The notes below the pieces were generated by a model. The model was not told where the DNA came from, did no database searches, and saw nothing but the letters and a program-made list of their open reading frames with translations. Source: Akkermansiaceae bacterium (GTDB lineage Bacteria > Verrucomicrobiota > Verrucomicrobiia > Verrucomicrobiales > Akkermansiaceae). From it: DNA of 15,029 nt. This document shows positions 6,327 to 13,199 of this stretch, one piece after another; the stretch's first letter is position 1; every line of letters starts with the position of its first letter. The stretch is from the NCBI GenBank assembly GCA_025457805.1, contig JALOTR010000008.1, positions 1-15,029 of the forward strand. Reading direction: 5' to 3'. The position numbers and the translations under genes are program-made.

Positions 6327-6332
6327 TCCTCC
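6327..6332 (-). promoter_or_regulatory. Shine-Dalgarno site deciding the hemolysin III start
   Basis: On the minus strand GGAGGA lies 10 nt before the ATG at 6316, while the alternative ATG at 6334 has no such site and would itself overlap this sequence. It stands out because most genes in the window have no clear Shine-Dalgarno. Confidence 0.6.
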
Positions 6333-6367
6333 ATCGCGCAGGATGCACCGCTTGTCCAGCAGCGCTT

Positions 6368-8254
6368 TCAGTTCTGCAGGTAGGTTTTCGGACGATACAG
6401 CAAGGCGTAAGGGATGAATGCCACGGCCGTGCCAATCATCAGCCACGTGAAAAAGCGGAAATACGCCGCCCCTTGGAGCCTCGTCTGTCCGCCGGAGAAT
6501 GCCGTGCGGGTAAAGGCGGATTGCTCGGCTGTGGCCTCTTCCTTGGTCTGGATGCCGAGCTCTTTTTTCCGACGTTCGAGCCATGGCTCAGCAGGGTGCA
6601 GCTTGTCCACCCACGATTCTTTGGCAGGAGCAGCCGCTTGTTTGAGGTCGATCATCACCCCCAGGTCCCACTGCGTGCCACTCTTTTGGTCCGGACCATC
6701 GCTCATCAGGCGCGCCCGCGCCGAGTTGAGAATTTGATAACGGATAGCCCCGCCCCATGGATCCTTGAATCGTGCGAGTTCCGCATTCACGAGATCCTCC
6801 TTGGGGAACTCACCCTGGTTCTCCGCCGTCATTCGTTCCACCAATGCGGCGGCTTCATCGAATGTGGACTTGCCTGGAATCTCCAGCTCCGTCGCCACTC
6901 CATCCTTGATGCGCTGGACGAGATCATCCGGCGTTCCTGTCACGCCATCAAGCCCCTTCAACACGACCGTCCTGGGATCCTTGCGCCAATCCGCGGGCAT
7001 TTCCGCCAGCCTTTGTTCCAGTTGAACTGCTGCGGAGTCCGGGATCTGGATGAAATGATTCACTCCGGCGACGAAGAAGTTTCCTATGGCCACCGCGCCG
7101 AGATAGAAGCACATCAAGAGCGACTTCATCGTCTTGGGTGCCTGGGTATAAGCATATTCGAGCGCCACGATGGATACCATGACTTCGGCAGCTGTTAGAA
7201 GGGCGAAGGCGGCGATCTGCCAGATAATGCCCGGACGATCCCCTGCATCGATCCATTGCTGGATCAGCGCCACCAATGCGAACGAGCCGGACATGATGAA
7301 CAAACCGAGCCCGATCTTCCTCAACGGAGTCAAACGCCACACACGGTCCATGGCCGGATAGACGAGATAAGCAAAGATCGGGATGAAGGTGATCACGAAG
7401 ACCGAGTTGAGCGATTGGATCTGCGAGGGCAGCCATTCGAAACCGAGGAAATTCCGGTCCATGTCCTGGGATTGGAAAATCCAGGTCGATCCCGTTTGAT
7501 CAAAGAGCGCCCAAAACATCGCCACAAACAGATAGAGCGGCAGCAGTTTGAACATGGCCGAGAGTCCTTCACGACTGAAGAATTCTTTTACAAACTTCAT
7601 CCCGCCCGCCGGCACATGGATGAAACGATGGCGACCCATCCAGAACAAGAGCGTGGCGATCGCCATCAGCACACCCGGCACGCCGAAGGCCCAATGCGGC
7701 CCATACCACTCCATCAACCACGGTGTTAGAAGCATCGAAACAAAAGCGCCGATGTTGATGGAGAAATAGAACCAGTTGAAAATCTGCGGCAGCAGATGTG
7801 CGTTGCGTTCGCCGAATTGATCGCCAACGTGAGCGGAGACGCAGGGCTTGATGCCACCGGAGCCGAGCGCGATCAATCCGAGCCCGGCCATCAGCCAGGC
7901 GGAGGAATTTCCGAAAACCCCCATGCATGCCAGAGCCGCGTGACCCGCACAGTACACCAGCGAGAGCAGCATGATGGTTTTGTATTTCCCGAGGAAGATA
8001 TCCGCCAGCAGCGCACCGAGAAACGGCATCAAATACACCGCGCCATTGAACAAATGCACCCGCGCCGTAGCCTCCGCTTCGTTCATCGAGCCCGTCCCGC
8101 CGGAATCCATCAGGTGGAGATACTGCACCATGAAAACGGCCAGCACCGCCTTCATCCCGTAAAACGAAAACCGCTCCGCCGCCTCGTTGCCGATGATGTG
8201 GGGCACTCCGGGCGGCATGCCCTCCAAGTCTGCGGGGGATGATCGATACGACAT
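6368..8254 (-). CDS. POT-family (PTR2) proton-coupled peptide transporter with large periplasmic insert, 628 aa
   Basis: POT carriers import di- and tripeptides with protons. The helix 1 motif ExxERFxFYG is present (E24, E27, R28, to G33), as are the PTR2 signature ADIFLGKYKT (84-93), SGGIKPCVSAHVGDQF (132-147) and FNWFYFSINIGAF (159-171). The ATG at 8254 is chosen because the motif follows at the usual distance; the upstream frame to 8410 is basic and unlike the family. Bacterial members usually have about 500 residues. The excess is one hydrophilic block of about 190 residues (about 404-597) between the penultimate helix (about 380-400) and the last (about 600-620), predicted to face the periplasm. 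It contains DPWGGAIRY (498-506) and then SDGPDQKSGT (518-527), resembling the GspG pseudopilin C-terminal motif. It probably heads a unit with the hemolysin III gene and mutM. Confidence 0.93.
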   Translation of the reverse strand: MSYRSSPADLEGMPPGVPHIIGNEAAERFSFYGMKAVLAVFMVQYLHLMDSGGTGSMNEAEATARVHLFNGAVYLMPFLGALLADIFLGKYKTIMLLSLVYCAGHAALACMGVFGNSSAWLMAGLGLIALGSGGIKPCVSAHVGDQFGERNAHLLPQIFNWFYFSINIGAFVSMLLTPWLMEWYGPHWAFGVPGVLMAIATLLFWMGRHRFIHVPAGGMKFVKEFFSREGLSAMFKLLPLYLFVAMFWALFDQTGSTWIFQSQDMDRNFLGFEWLPSQIQSLNSVFVITFIPIFAYLVYPAMDRVWRLTPLRKIGLGLFIMSGSFALVALIQQWIDAGDRPGIIWQIAAFALLTAAEVMVSIVALEYAYTQAPKTMKSLLMCFYLGAVAIGNFFVAGVNHFIQIPDSAAVQLEQRLAEMPADWRKDPRTVVLKGLDGVTGTPDDLVQRIKDGVATELEIPGKSTFDEAAALVERMTAENQGEFPKEDLVNAELARFKDPWGGAIRYQILNSARARLMSDGPDQKSGTQWDLGVMIDLKQAAAPAKESWVDKLHPAEPWLERRKKELGIQTKEEATAEQSAFTRTAFSGGQTRLQGAAYFRFFTWLMIGTAVAFIPYALLYRPKTYLQN

Positions 8255-8408
8255 GCAAAAACCATGCGGAAGCCACCCGCGGAAACAAGCTTTACCTGAT
8301 AGACGCCAAATTCCGCGCCGCCGCGCCGCACTATTTCTCGCCGTATTCCTCCTTGCCATCCGCACATTCTGAAACTTGGATCGGCCGTCCTTCGTTTGTA
8401 ACCACCTC

Positions 8409-9485
8409 ATGTCTTCCCCAATTCGAGTCCTCTGTGCGGGGGCCGGCCATATGGGCCGCTCACACGCGCTTGCCTACCACCGCCTTCCCGGTTTTGAAAT
8501 CTGCGGCATCGTCACCCGCTCACCGGAAAGCCGCGCCGCCCTCAATGCCGAACTCGGCGGCGGCTACCCGGAATTCGGCGATTTCCTGGAGGCCCTGAAA
8601 ATTTCCAAACCGGACGCGGTTTCCATCTCCACCTACCCGGACACCCATGCCGCCTATGCCGAGGCCGCATTCGATGCCGGCTGTCATGTGTTCATCGAAA
8701 AACCACTCGCGGAAACCGTCGCGGACGCCGAGCGCATCGTCGCCAAGGCCCGCGCGACGAACCGCAAGCTCGTCATCGGCTACATCCTCCGCCACCACCC
8801 GAGTTGGATCCGCTTCATCGAGCTCGCGCAGACCCTCGGCAAGCCGCTGGTCATGCGCATGAATCTCAACCAGCAGTCTTCCGGCGCGAATTGGAAAACC
8901 CACAAAAACCTCATCGCCTCCATCCCGCCCATCGTCGATTGCGGCGTGCACTACGTGGATGTGATGTGCCAGATGACCCGCTCCCGGCCGATCCGTGTTT
9001 CCGGCATCGGCGCGCGGCTCACCGAGGAATTGCCACCCGGAAAGGTCAACTACGGCGCCCTCCAAGTCACCTTCGAGGATGGCTCGGTCGGCTGGTATGA
9101 AGCCGGTTGGGGACCGATGATGAGCGAAGTCGCCTTCTTCGTAAAAGACGTGGTCGGCCCCAAAGGCTGCGTCTCCATCGTCGCGGAAAAAGCCGCCGCC
9201 GAAGGCCAGAGCGCGAATGTGGACGCCCACACGCAGACCCAGGCGCTGCGACTCCATCATGCGGAACTCGATGCCGATGGAAACTTCGCCAAGCGCGATG
9301 AAACCATCCGCCTTGATGACGAGCCCGACCACGACGGCCTCTGCTTCCGCGAGCAGGAGTTTTTCCTCAACGCCATCCTCAACGATACCGACCTCACCGA
9401 CCACATGAACGATGCCATCTCCTCCATGCGCATCGTCGCCGCCGCAGATGAAAGTTTCCGCACCGGCAAAACCATCGATCTCTAA
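8409..9485 (+). CDS. Gfo/Idh/MocA family NAD(P)-dependent oxidoreductase, 358 aa
   Basis: The N-terminal Rossmann fold has the dinucleotide loop GAGHMG (11-16). Catalytic Lys98 lies in the family motif EKPLA (97-101), and D177, H181 and D184 form the DCGVHYVD active-site segment. The C-terminal alpha/beta sheet domain is complete. The family oxidises or reduces hydroxyls of sugars and inositols using NAD(P). There is no signal peptide, so it is cytoplasmic. The frame is open to an ATG at 8376, but the ATG at 8409 gives the normal start just before the first Rossmann strand. It stands divergent from the POT gene and 6 bp before a double DUF1080 gene, which suggests work on 3-keto sugars. The exact substrate is unknown. 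Confidence 0.93.
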   Translation: MSSPIRVLCAGAGHMGRSHALAYHRLPGFEICGIVTRSPESRAALNAELGGGYPEFGDFLEALKISKPDAVSISTYPDTHAAYAEAAFDAGCHVFIEKPLAETVADAERIVAKARATNRKLVIGYILRHHPSWIRFIELAQTLGKPLVMRMNLNQQSSGANWKTHKNLIASIPPIVDCGVHYVDVMCQMTRSRPIRVSGIGARLTEELPPGKVNYGALQVTFEDGSVGWYEAGWGPMMSEVAFFVKDVVGPKGCVSIVAEKAAAEGQSANVDAHTQTQALRLHHAELDADGNFAKRDETIRLDDEPDHDGLCFREQEFFLNAILNDTDLTDHMNDAISSMRIVAAADESFRTGKTIDL

Positions 9486-9491
9486 CAACTC

Positions 9492-10736
9492 ATGAAATCA
9501 TTCTTTAACTCCCTCGCCATCATTCCACTCGTCTTCACCGTCTCCCACGCGGCGGATGTGCTGACCACCCGCCCGCTCTTCAATGGCAAGGACCTCAGCG
9601 GCTGGAAAGGCGAGGGCTATGTCGTCGAGGACGGTGCCATCGTTTCCACTCCGCAAGGACGCAATCTGATCACCGAGGAAATCTTTGCCAATTATGTGCT
9701 CGATTTCCAATTCAAGTTGTCACCCGGAGCCAACAACGGCCTTGGCATCCATTATCCCGGCACCGGCGATGCCGCTTACACCGGTATGGAAATCCAAGTC
9801 CTTGACAGCACCCATCCGAAATACAAGGACCTCAAGGACTATCAATTCCACGGCGGCCTCTACACCCTTGCCCCGGCCAAACAAGGCTTCCTCAAACCCG
9901 TCGGCGAGTGGAACCAACAACGCGTCACCGTCTATGGCCCATCGCTCAAGGTGGAACTCAATGGCGAGGTCATCCTCCAAGCCAATCTTGATGAGATTGC
10001 GGCAAAACACCCCCAACACCAAGGTGCCAAGCGCCGCGCGGGACACATCGGCTGGCTCGGTCACGGTGATCGCGTCGCCTTCCGCAATATCAACATCGGC
10101 GAACTCCCACCACCCGCCAACGAAGAAGCAGTGAAGGCCGCCGGTTTCACCAAGATCTTCGATGGCAAGACACTCACCGGCTGGAAAACCACACCCGACA
10201 CCACCAACTGGAAGGCCATCCACGGCATCCTCAAACACGATGGCAAACCAGGCACCATCAAGGACCTGTGGAGTGAGAAGTCCTATGGAGATATCACATT
10301 GGTATTTCATTGGCGCTGGGCAGGCCGCGGACCCATGAAGTCACAACCCATCGTCATGCCCGATGGCACCGAGAATGGCCGTGCGGATGTCGAGGAACTC
10401 GACAGCGGCATCTACCTTCGCGGAAACTCCAAAAACCAGGTCAATCTCTGGAACTGGACCGTCGGATCCGGCGAGGTCTATGGCTACCGCACCGATGGAA
10501 AAATGCCCGCTGAAATCAAAGCCGGCGTCACCCCGAAAGCCAAGGCCGACCATCCGATCGGCGAGTGGAACAGCGCCCAGATCACGCTCAAGGGTGATCT
10601 TCTCACCGTGGCCATCAACGGCAAGGTCGTCATTCAGGAAGCGAAGTTGCCCGGTATCGCAGCCAGCGGACCCATCGGCTTCCAACACCACGGCGCAGCC
10701 ATCGATTTCGCCAACATCTGGATCAAGGAACTCTAA
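9492..10736 (+). CDS. Exported protein with two DUF1080 (3-keto-disaccharide hydrolase) domains, 414 aa
   Basis: A signal peptide with probable cleavage after SHA (residue 20) precedes two concanavalin-like DUF1080 modules. The first (about 28-203) opens with LFNGKDLSGW (29-38) and contains NNGLGIHYPG (81-90) and GMEIQVLD (98-105). The second (about 219-414) opens with IFDGKTLTGW (222-231) and contains DSGIYLRG (304-311) and a closing FANIWI. The family is now named 3-keto-disaccharide hydrolase: members cleave 3-keto-glycosides produced by oxidoreductases, and many are exported in Bacteroidota, Planctomycetota and Verrucomicrobiota. Starting 6 bp after the Gfo/Idh/MocA stop, it is surely cotranscribed. 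The two domains are diverged, so one may bind rather than cleave. I cannot tell which is active. Confidence 0.92.
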   Translation: MKSFFNSLAIIPLVFTVSHAADVLTTRPLFNGKDLSGWKGEGYVVEDGAIVSTPQGRNLITEEIFANYVLDFQFKLSPGANNGLGIHYPGTGDAAYTGMEIQVLDSTHPKYKDLKDYQFHGGLYTLAPAKQGFLKPVGEWNQQRVTVYGPSLKVELNGEVILQANLDEIAAKHPQHQGAKRRAGHIGWLGHGDRVAFRNINIGELPPPANEEAVKAAGFTKIFDGKTLTGWKTTPDTTNWKAIHGILKHDGKPGTIKDLWSEKSYGDITLVFHWRWAGRGPMKSQPIVMPDGTENGRADVEELDSGIYLRGNSKNQVNLWNWTVGSGEVYGYRTDGKMPAEIKAGVTPKAKADHPIGEWNSAQITLKGDLLTVAINGKVVIQEAKLPGIAASGPIGFQHHGAAIDFANIWIKEL

Positions 10737-10818
10737 CAGAACTCCGGCTGGCGTCTCCGCGATGACGTAGTTCCTTCCGTGGGAAAATGGGGTAGCTTGC
10801 ACACCTCCCCCCACGTTC

Positions 10819-11268
10819 ATGAAATATCACCCCTCCCCCCGGGGTTCGAATCCACGCGGCATGTCGCTGCTCGAACTCACTGTTGTCATTTTGGTGCTGC
10901 TATCCCTCGTGGCTGTGCTTTTCATCGGCTCCCGTGCGTGGAAACGCTCTGGCGACCGCGCCGGATGCGTGCTTTCCCAGCGCAACATCCAGATGGCCAC
11001 GCGCTCCTATCAGAATCTCTACGGCTACAACTACGGCGGCCGCCCCTACGCGGAAAACGGCACCCAGGACATCGCCCGCCATCTTTACGAAAAAGGTTAC
11101 ATCGAGCGCCGCCTCTTCGACCTCGCCACTGGCGTCACCACCTGCCCTTCCGGCGGCACTTACTCCTGCACCACTCCGGACATCTTCCCGCTCTCCGGCC
11201 AGTTGTTCATCCAGTGCTCGCTCTCGGACTCCGAGGGCCACATCCCCCAGGTTTACACCGATTGGTGA
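10819..11268 (+). CDS. Type IV pilin-like / pseudopilin protein, 149 aa
   Basis: The N-terminus has a class III signal: a basic leader ending RG (residues 13-14), then MSLLE with the required Glu at +5 (E19), then a hydrophobic helix of about 20 residues. A prepilin peptidase should cleave after G14. The short globular part has four cysteines, two in a CPSGGTYSC segment and one in FIQCS; I have the impression that this kind of ending is seen in small pseudopilins of Verrucomicrobiota. It stands alone: no secretion ATPase, secretin or peptidase gene is in the window. The gap to folC is 75 bp. The role could be as a minor pseudopilin or pilus subunit, but this is not determinable here. Confidence 0.87.
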   Translation: MKYHPSPRGSNPRGMSLLELTVVILVLLSLVAVLFIGSRAWKRSGDRAGCVLSQRNIQMATRSYQNLYGYNYGGRPYAENGTQDIARHLYEKGYIERRLFDLATGVTTCPSGGTYSCTTPDIFPLSGQLFIQCSLSDSEGHIPQVYTDW

Positions 11269-11343
11269 GCTGACGGCATTTGAGGATTCAGCAATTCACA
11301 ACTTGGCAGATGGACCATTCCGGGTGATGGATGTCGCGGCACG

Positions 11344-12597
11344 ATGAACTACCGCGAAGCGCTCGATTGGTTGTTTTCCACCCAGATGTTCGGGATCAAA
11401 CTCGGACTCGATGGCGCACGCCGCCTGCTCAAGGAATTCCTCGCCTACCCGCCGCACAAAACCCAGGTCATCCACGTCGCCGGCACCAATGGCAAGGGCA
11501 GCACCTGCGCCATGATCGACAGCATCGCCCGCTCTTGCGGTCGCCGCACCGGGCTTTTCACCTCGCCCCACCTCATCGACTACCGCGAGCGCATCCAGGT
11601 CTCCGGCCAGCAAATTCCGGAAGACGCCTGCGCCGCCATGCTCAGCGAGTTGCGCGAAATCTGCGAACGCTTCGAAGATCATCCCACCTTTTTTGAAATC
11701 ACCCTCGCCCTTGCAATGCGCTGGTTCCGCGAGCGGGAGTGCGAACTCATCATCCTCGAAACCGGCATGGGCGGCCGTCTGGATGCCACCACCGCCGTCC
11801 CCGCCGATGTCTGCGTGATTACGCCCATCGGACTCGATCACATGCAGTGGCTCGGCGACACCCTCGAAGCGATCGCCGCAGAAAAGGCCGGAATTTTCGT
11901 CACCGGAAAACCCGCCATTTCCTCCCCGCAGGAACCCGCCGCCCGATTTGTACTCGAAAAAGAAGCCAACGAAACCCGCGCACCGCTCAGCTTCATCGAG
12001 GAACCCCTGCTCGGCTACCCCATCGCCCTCGCCGGCGAGCACCAGCAATGGAATGCCGCCCTTGCCGTGCAAGCCCTCTACAAGGCCGGCCTGCAACTCA
12101 ACAGCGACAGCGTGCGCCACGGACTTTCCAGCGTTTCCTGGCCTGGCCGCTTTGAGGAAATCACACCCGGCATCATCCTCGATGGTGCCCACAATCCGCA
12201 CTCCGCCCAAGTCCTGGCCGATACCTGGAAATCCCGCTTCAAGGAAACCAAAGCCACCCTGCTATTCAGCGCCGTCGCCGCCAAAGACATCGCCGGCATC
12301 CTCGAAATCCTCGCCCCCCTCGCCTCGCGCATCCTCCTCTGCCCCGTCGATACCCCGCGCGCCGTCTCCGCCGAGGATCTTGCCACCCACCTCCCCCCCG
12401 GCAGCCCGCCCCACGAACTCTTCCCCACCTTCCAAGCCGCCCTCACCGCCGCCCAAGCATCTCAAGTTTCGAATCTGAAATCGGATATCTCAAATCAGAA
12501 ATCCGTCCCCCCCATCCTCATCGCCGGTTCCCTCTTCCTCGTCGGCGAAGCCCGCGCCCACCTCACCGACACCGACTTCCAGTCCAGCACCCAGTGA
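11344..12597 (+). CDS. folC: Dihydrofolate synthase / folylpolyglutamate synthase, 417 aa
   Basis: This Mur-ligase-family enzyme adds glutamate to dihydropteroate and folates with ATP. The P-loop GTNGKGST is at 47-54, followed by the folate-site segment LFTSPHL, then LETGMGGRLDATT and TPIGLDHMQWLG of the ATPase core. The C-terminal domain opens after DGAHNPHS (280-287) and ends with ILIAGSLFLVGEA, the family's usual closing strand. Just before that strand residues 373-387 are Ser/Asn/Lys-rich and encoded by AT-rich repeat-like DNA, unlike the rest of the gene; this is a probable in-frame repeat insertion in a surface loop. The length is normal and active-site motifs are intact, so the enzyme should work. 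No Shine-Dalgarno is visible. Confidence 0.95.
   Translation: MNYREALDWLFSTQMFGIKLGLDGARRLLKEFLAYPPHKTQVIHVAGTNGKGSTCAMIDSIARSCGRRTGLFTSPHLIDYRERIQVSGQQIPEDACAAMLSELREICERFEDHPTFFEITLALAMRWFRERECELIILETGMGGRLDATTAVPADVCVITPIGLDHMQWLGDTLEAIAAEKAGIFVTGKPAISSPQEPAARFVLEKEANETRAPLSFIEEPLLGYPIALAGEHQQWNAALAVQALYKAGLQLNSDSVRHGLSSVSWPGRFEEITPGIILDGAHNPHSAQVLADTWKSRFKETKATLLFSAVAAKDIAGILEILAPLASRILLCPVDTPRAVSAEDLATHLPPGSPPHELFPTFQAALTAAQASQVSNLKSDISNQKSVPPILIAGSLFLVGEARAHLTDTDFQSSTQ
12460..12504 (+). repeat. AT-rich repeat-like insert inside folC
   Basis: About 45 bp of AT-rich DNA sits in GC-rich folC just before the conserved closing strand. It is built from two related halves, each with ATCTCAA at the 5' side and a GAAATC core, and adds 15 residues in frame. 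A related sequence in reverse orientation lies at 12827-12850. Confidence 0.55.
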
Positions 12598-12646
12598 GGC
12601 CCCGGGAGCGCTGAGCCCCAGCTCGGCGCGGGTAATACCCAGACCG

Positions 12647-12674
12647 GATCGTGGATAGAAGATCGTGTATAGTG
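12647..12674. repeat. 14-bp tandem repeat (GATCGTGxATAG type), two copies
   Basis: GATCGTGGATAGAA (12647-12660) is followed directly by GATCGTGTATAGTG (12661-12674); 11 of 14 bases agree. A further GGATAAG continues the pattern weakly. Confidence 0.55.
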
Positions 12675-12715
12675 GATAAGAGGTAACAGCCCACTCGCGA
12701 AGGGACTTCAAGGTT

Positions 12716-12764
12716 TGTGGGCGTCCTTGGGCTGGCGAAGCAACCCGAAGCGACCTCGCCCACA
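12716..12764 (+). repeat. Inverted repeat / possible folC terminator
   Basis: TGTGGGCG (12716-12723) pairs with CGCCCACA (12757-12764), and TTGGG/CCC segments allow further pairing inside. The right arm is followed by GTTTTCC, a weak T-tract, so this may end folC transcription. The loop is long for a classical terminator; a structured repeat is the alternative. Confidence 0.4.
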
Positions 12765-12826
12765 GTTTTCCCCGCCGCTGATGCTCACCTTCGTCGCCCG
12801 CCGCCGCCTGACCCTCCACTTTTCAG

Positions 12827-12850
12827 CATTTCAGAATCTCCGTATTTCAG
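12827..12850 (-). repeat. Second copy of the AT-rich repeat found in folC
   Basis: Read on the minus strand, the segment starts CTGAAATACGGAGAT, close to CTGAAATCGGATAT in the folC insert. It is short and imperfect, so membership in the same repeat family is probable but not certain. Confidence 0.4.
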
Positions 12851-13019
12851 CTTTTGCCTCAGAATCCCCCTCAACCCCAACCGCTTCCCGCTCACTATTT
12901 TGATGGTTAATGGCCTCCGGTTTCTAATCGTTGATTTGTCGCAACGAACCGCTTCCTCAATCAATCCGAAAACAAGACCAAACATCTCAATCTCTCGATC
13001 TTCCTCTCATCCATTCCCT

Positions 13020-13199
13020 ATGTCTGCTGTATGGAGTAATCCAAACTCAGTATCCCCCCAAATGTTGCAATGCGCAGACTGGGACCAAGGAACTTCACCC
13101 CATTGTCCCGACATGGTCTCGGCGAATGAGAACAACTCGGACAGTTCCGGAGAAAGTGTATTGACCAGCCTTCAAACAAATTCATCATCAATTCCATGA
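13020..13199 (+). CDS. Doubtful small ORF, 59 aa, overlapping the DUF262 start (ATGA)
   Basis: The frame ends in a TGA that overlaps the ATG of the DUF262 gene (ATGA at 13196-13199), exactly as the next junction does. The product would be a soluble, Ser/Asn/Asp-rich peptide with two cysteines and no recognisable motif. The same frame is open upstream to 12717, giving an alternative ATG at 12903. No Shine-Dalgarno is seen at either. It may be a small first component of the operon, a translation-coupling leader or chance; the composition gives no firm coding signal. Confidence 0.3.
   Translation: MSAVWSNPNSVSPQMLQCADWDQGTSPHCPDMVSANENNSDSSGESVLTSLQTNSSSIP

Larger units (their letters stand above)
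12598..13019. other. Intergenic region after folC, repeat-rich, no credible gene
   Basis: This stretch holds a GGGTAATACCC palindrome (12630-12640), a 14-bp tandem pair (12647-12674), an 8-bp inverted repeat (12716-12723/12757-12764) and an AT-rich repeat copy (12827-12850). The open frames crossing it look non-coding. The compositional change toward the accessory operon happens within it, becoming clear after about 12.85 kb. No convincing promoter was seen for the downstream genes. Confidence 0.6.

Noticed and set aside
8255..8408. Promoters in the POT / Gfo divergent region
   Set aside because: Promoters must be here, but no -35/-10 pair was good enough to place on either strand.
8520..9488. 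322-aa minus-strand ORF opposite the Gfo/Idh/MocA gene
   Set aside because: It is the complementary frame of a conserved enzyme gene, Gly/Asp/Val-rich with no motifs.
11296..12210. 304-aa minus-strand ORF opposite folC
   Set aside because: It is antisense to the conserved FolC catalytic region; low-complexity Gly/Ala/Asp composition only.
12717..13019. Coding sequence upstream of the 59-aa ORF in the same frame
   Set aside because: The translation is Pro/Ser-rich, runs through inverted and interspersed repeats and shows no domain.
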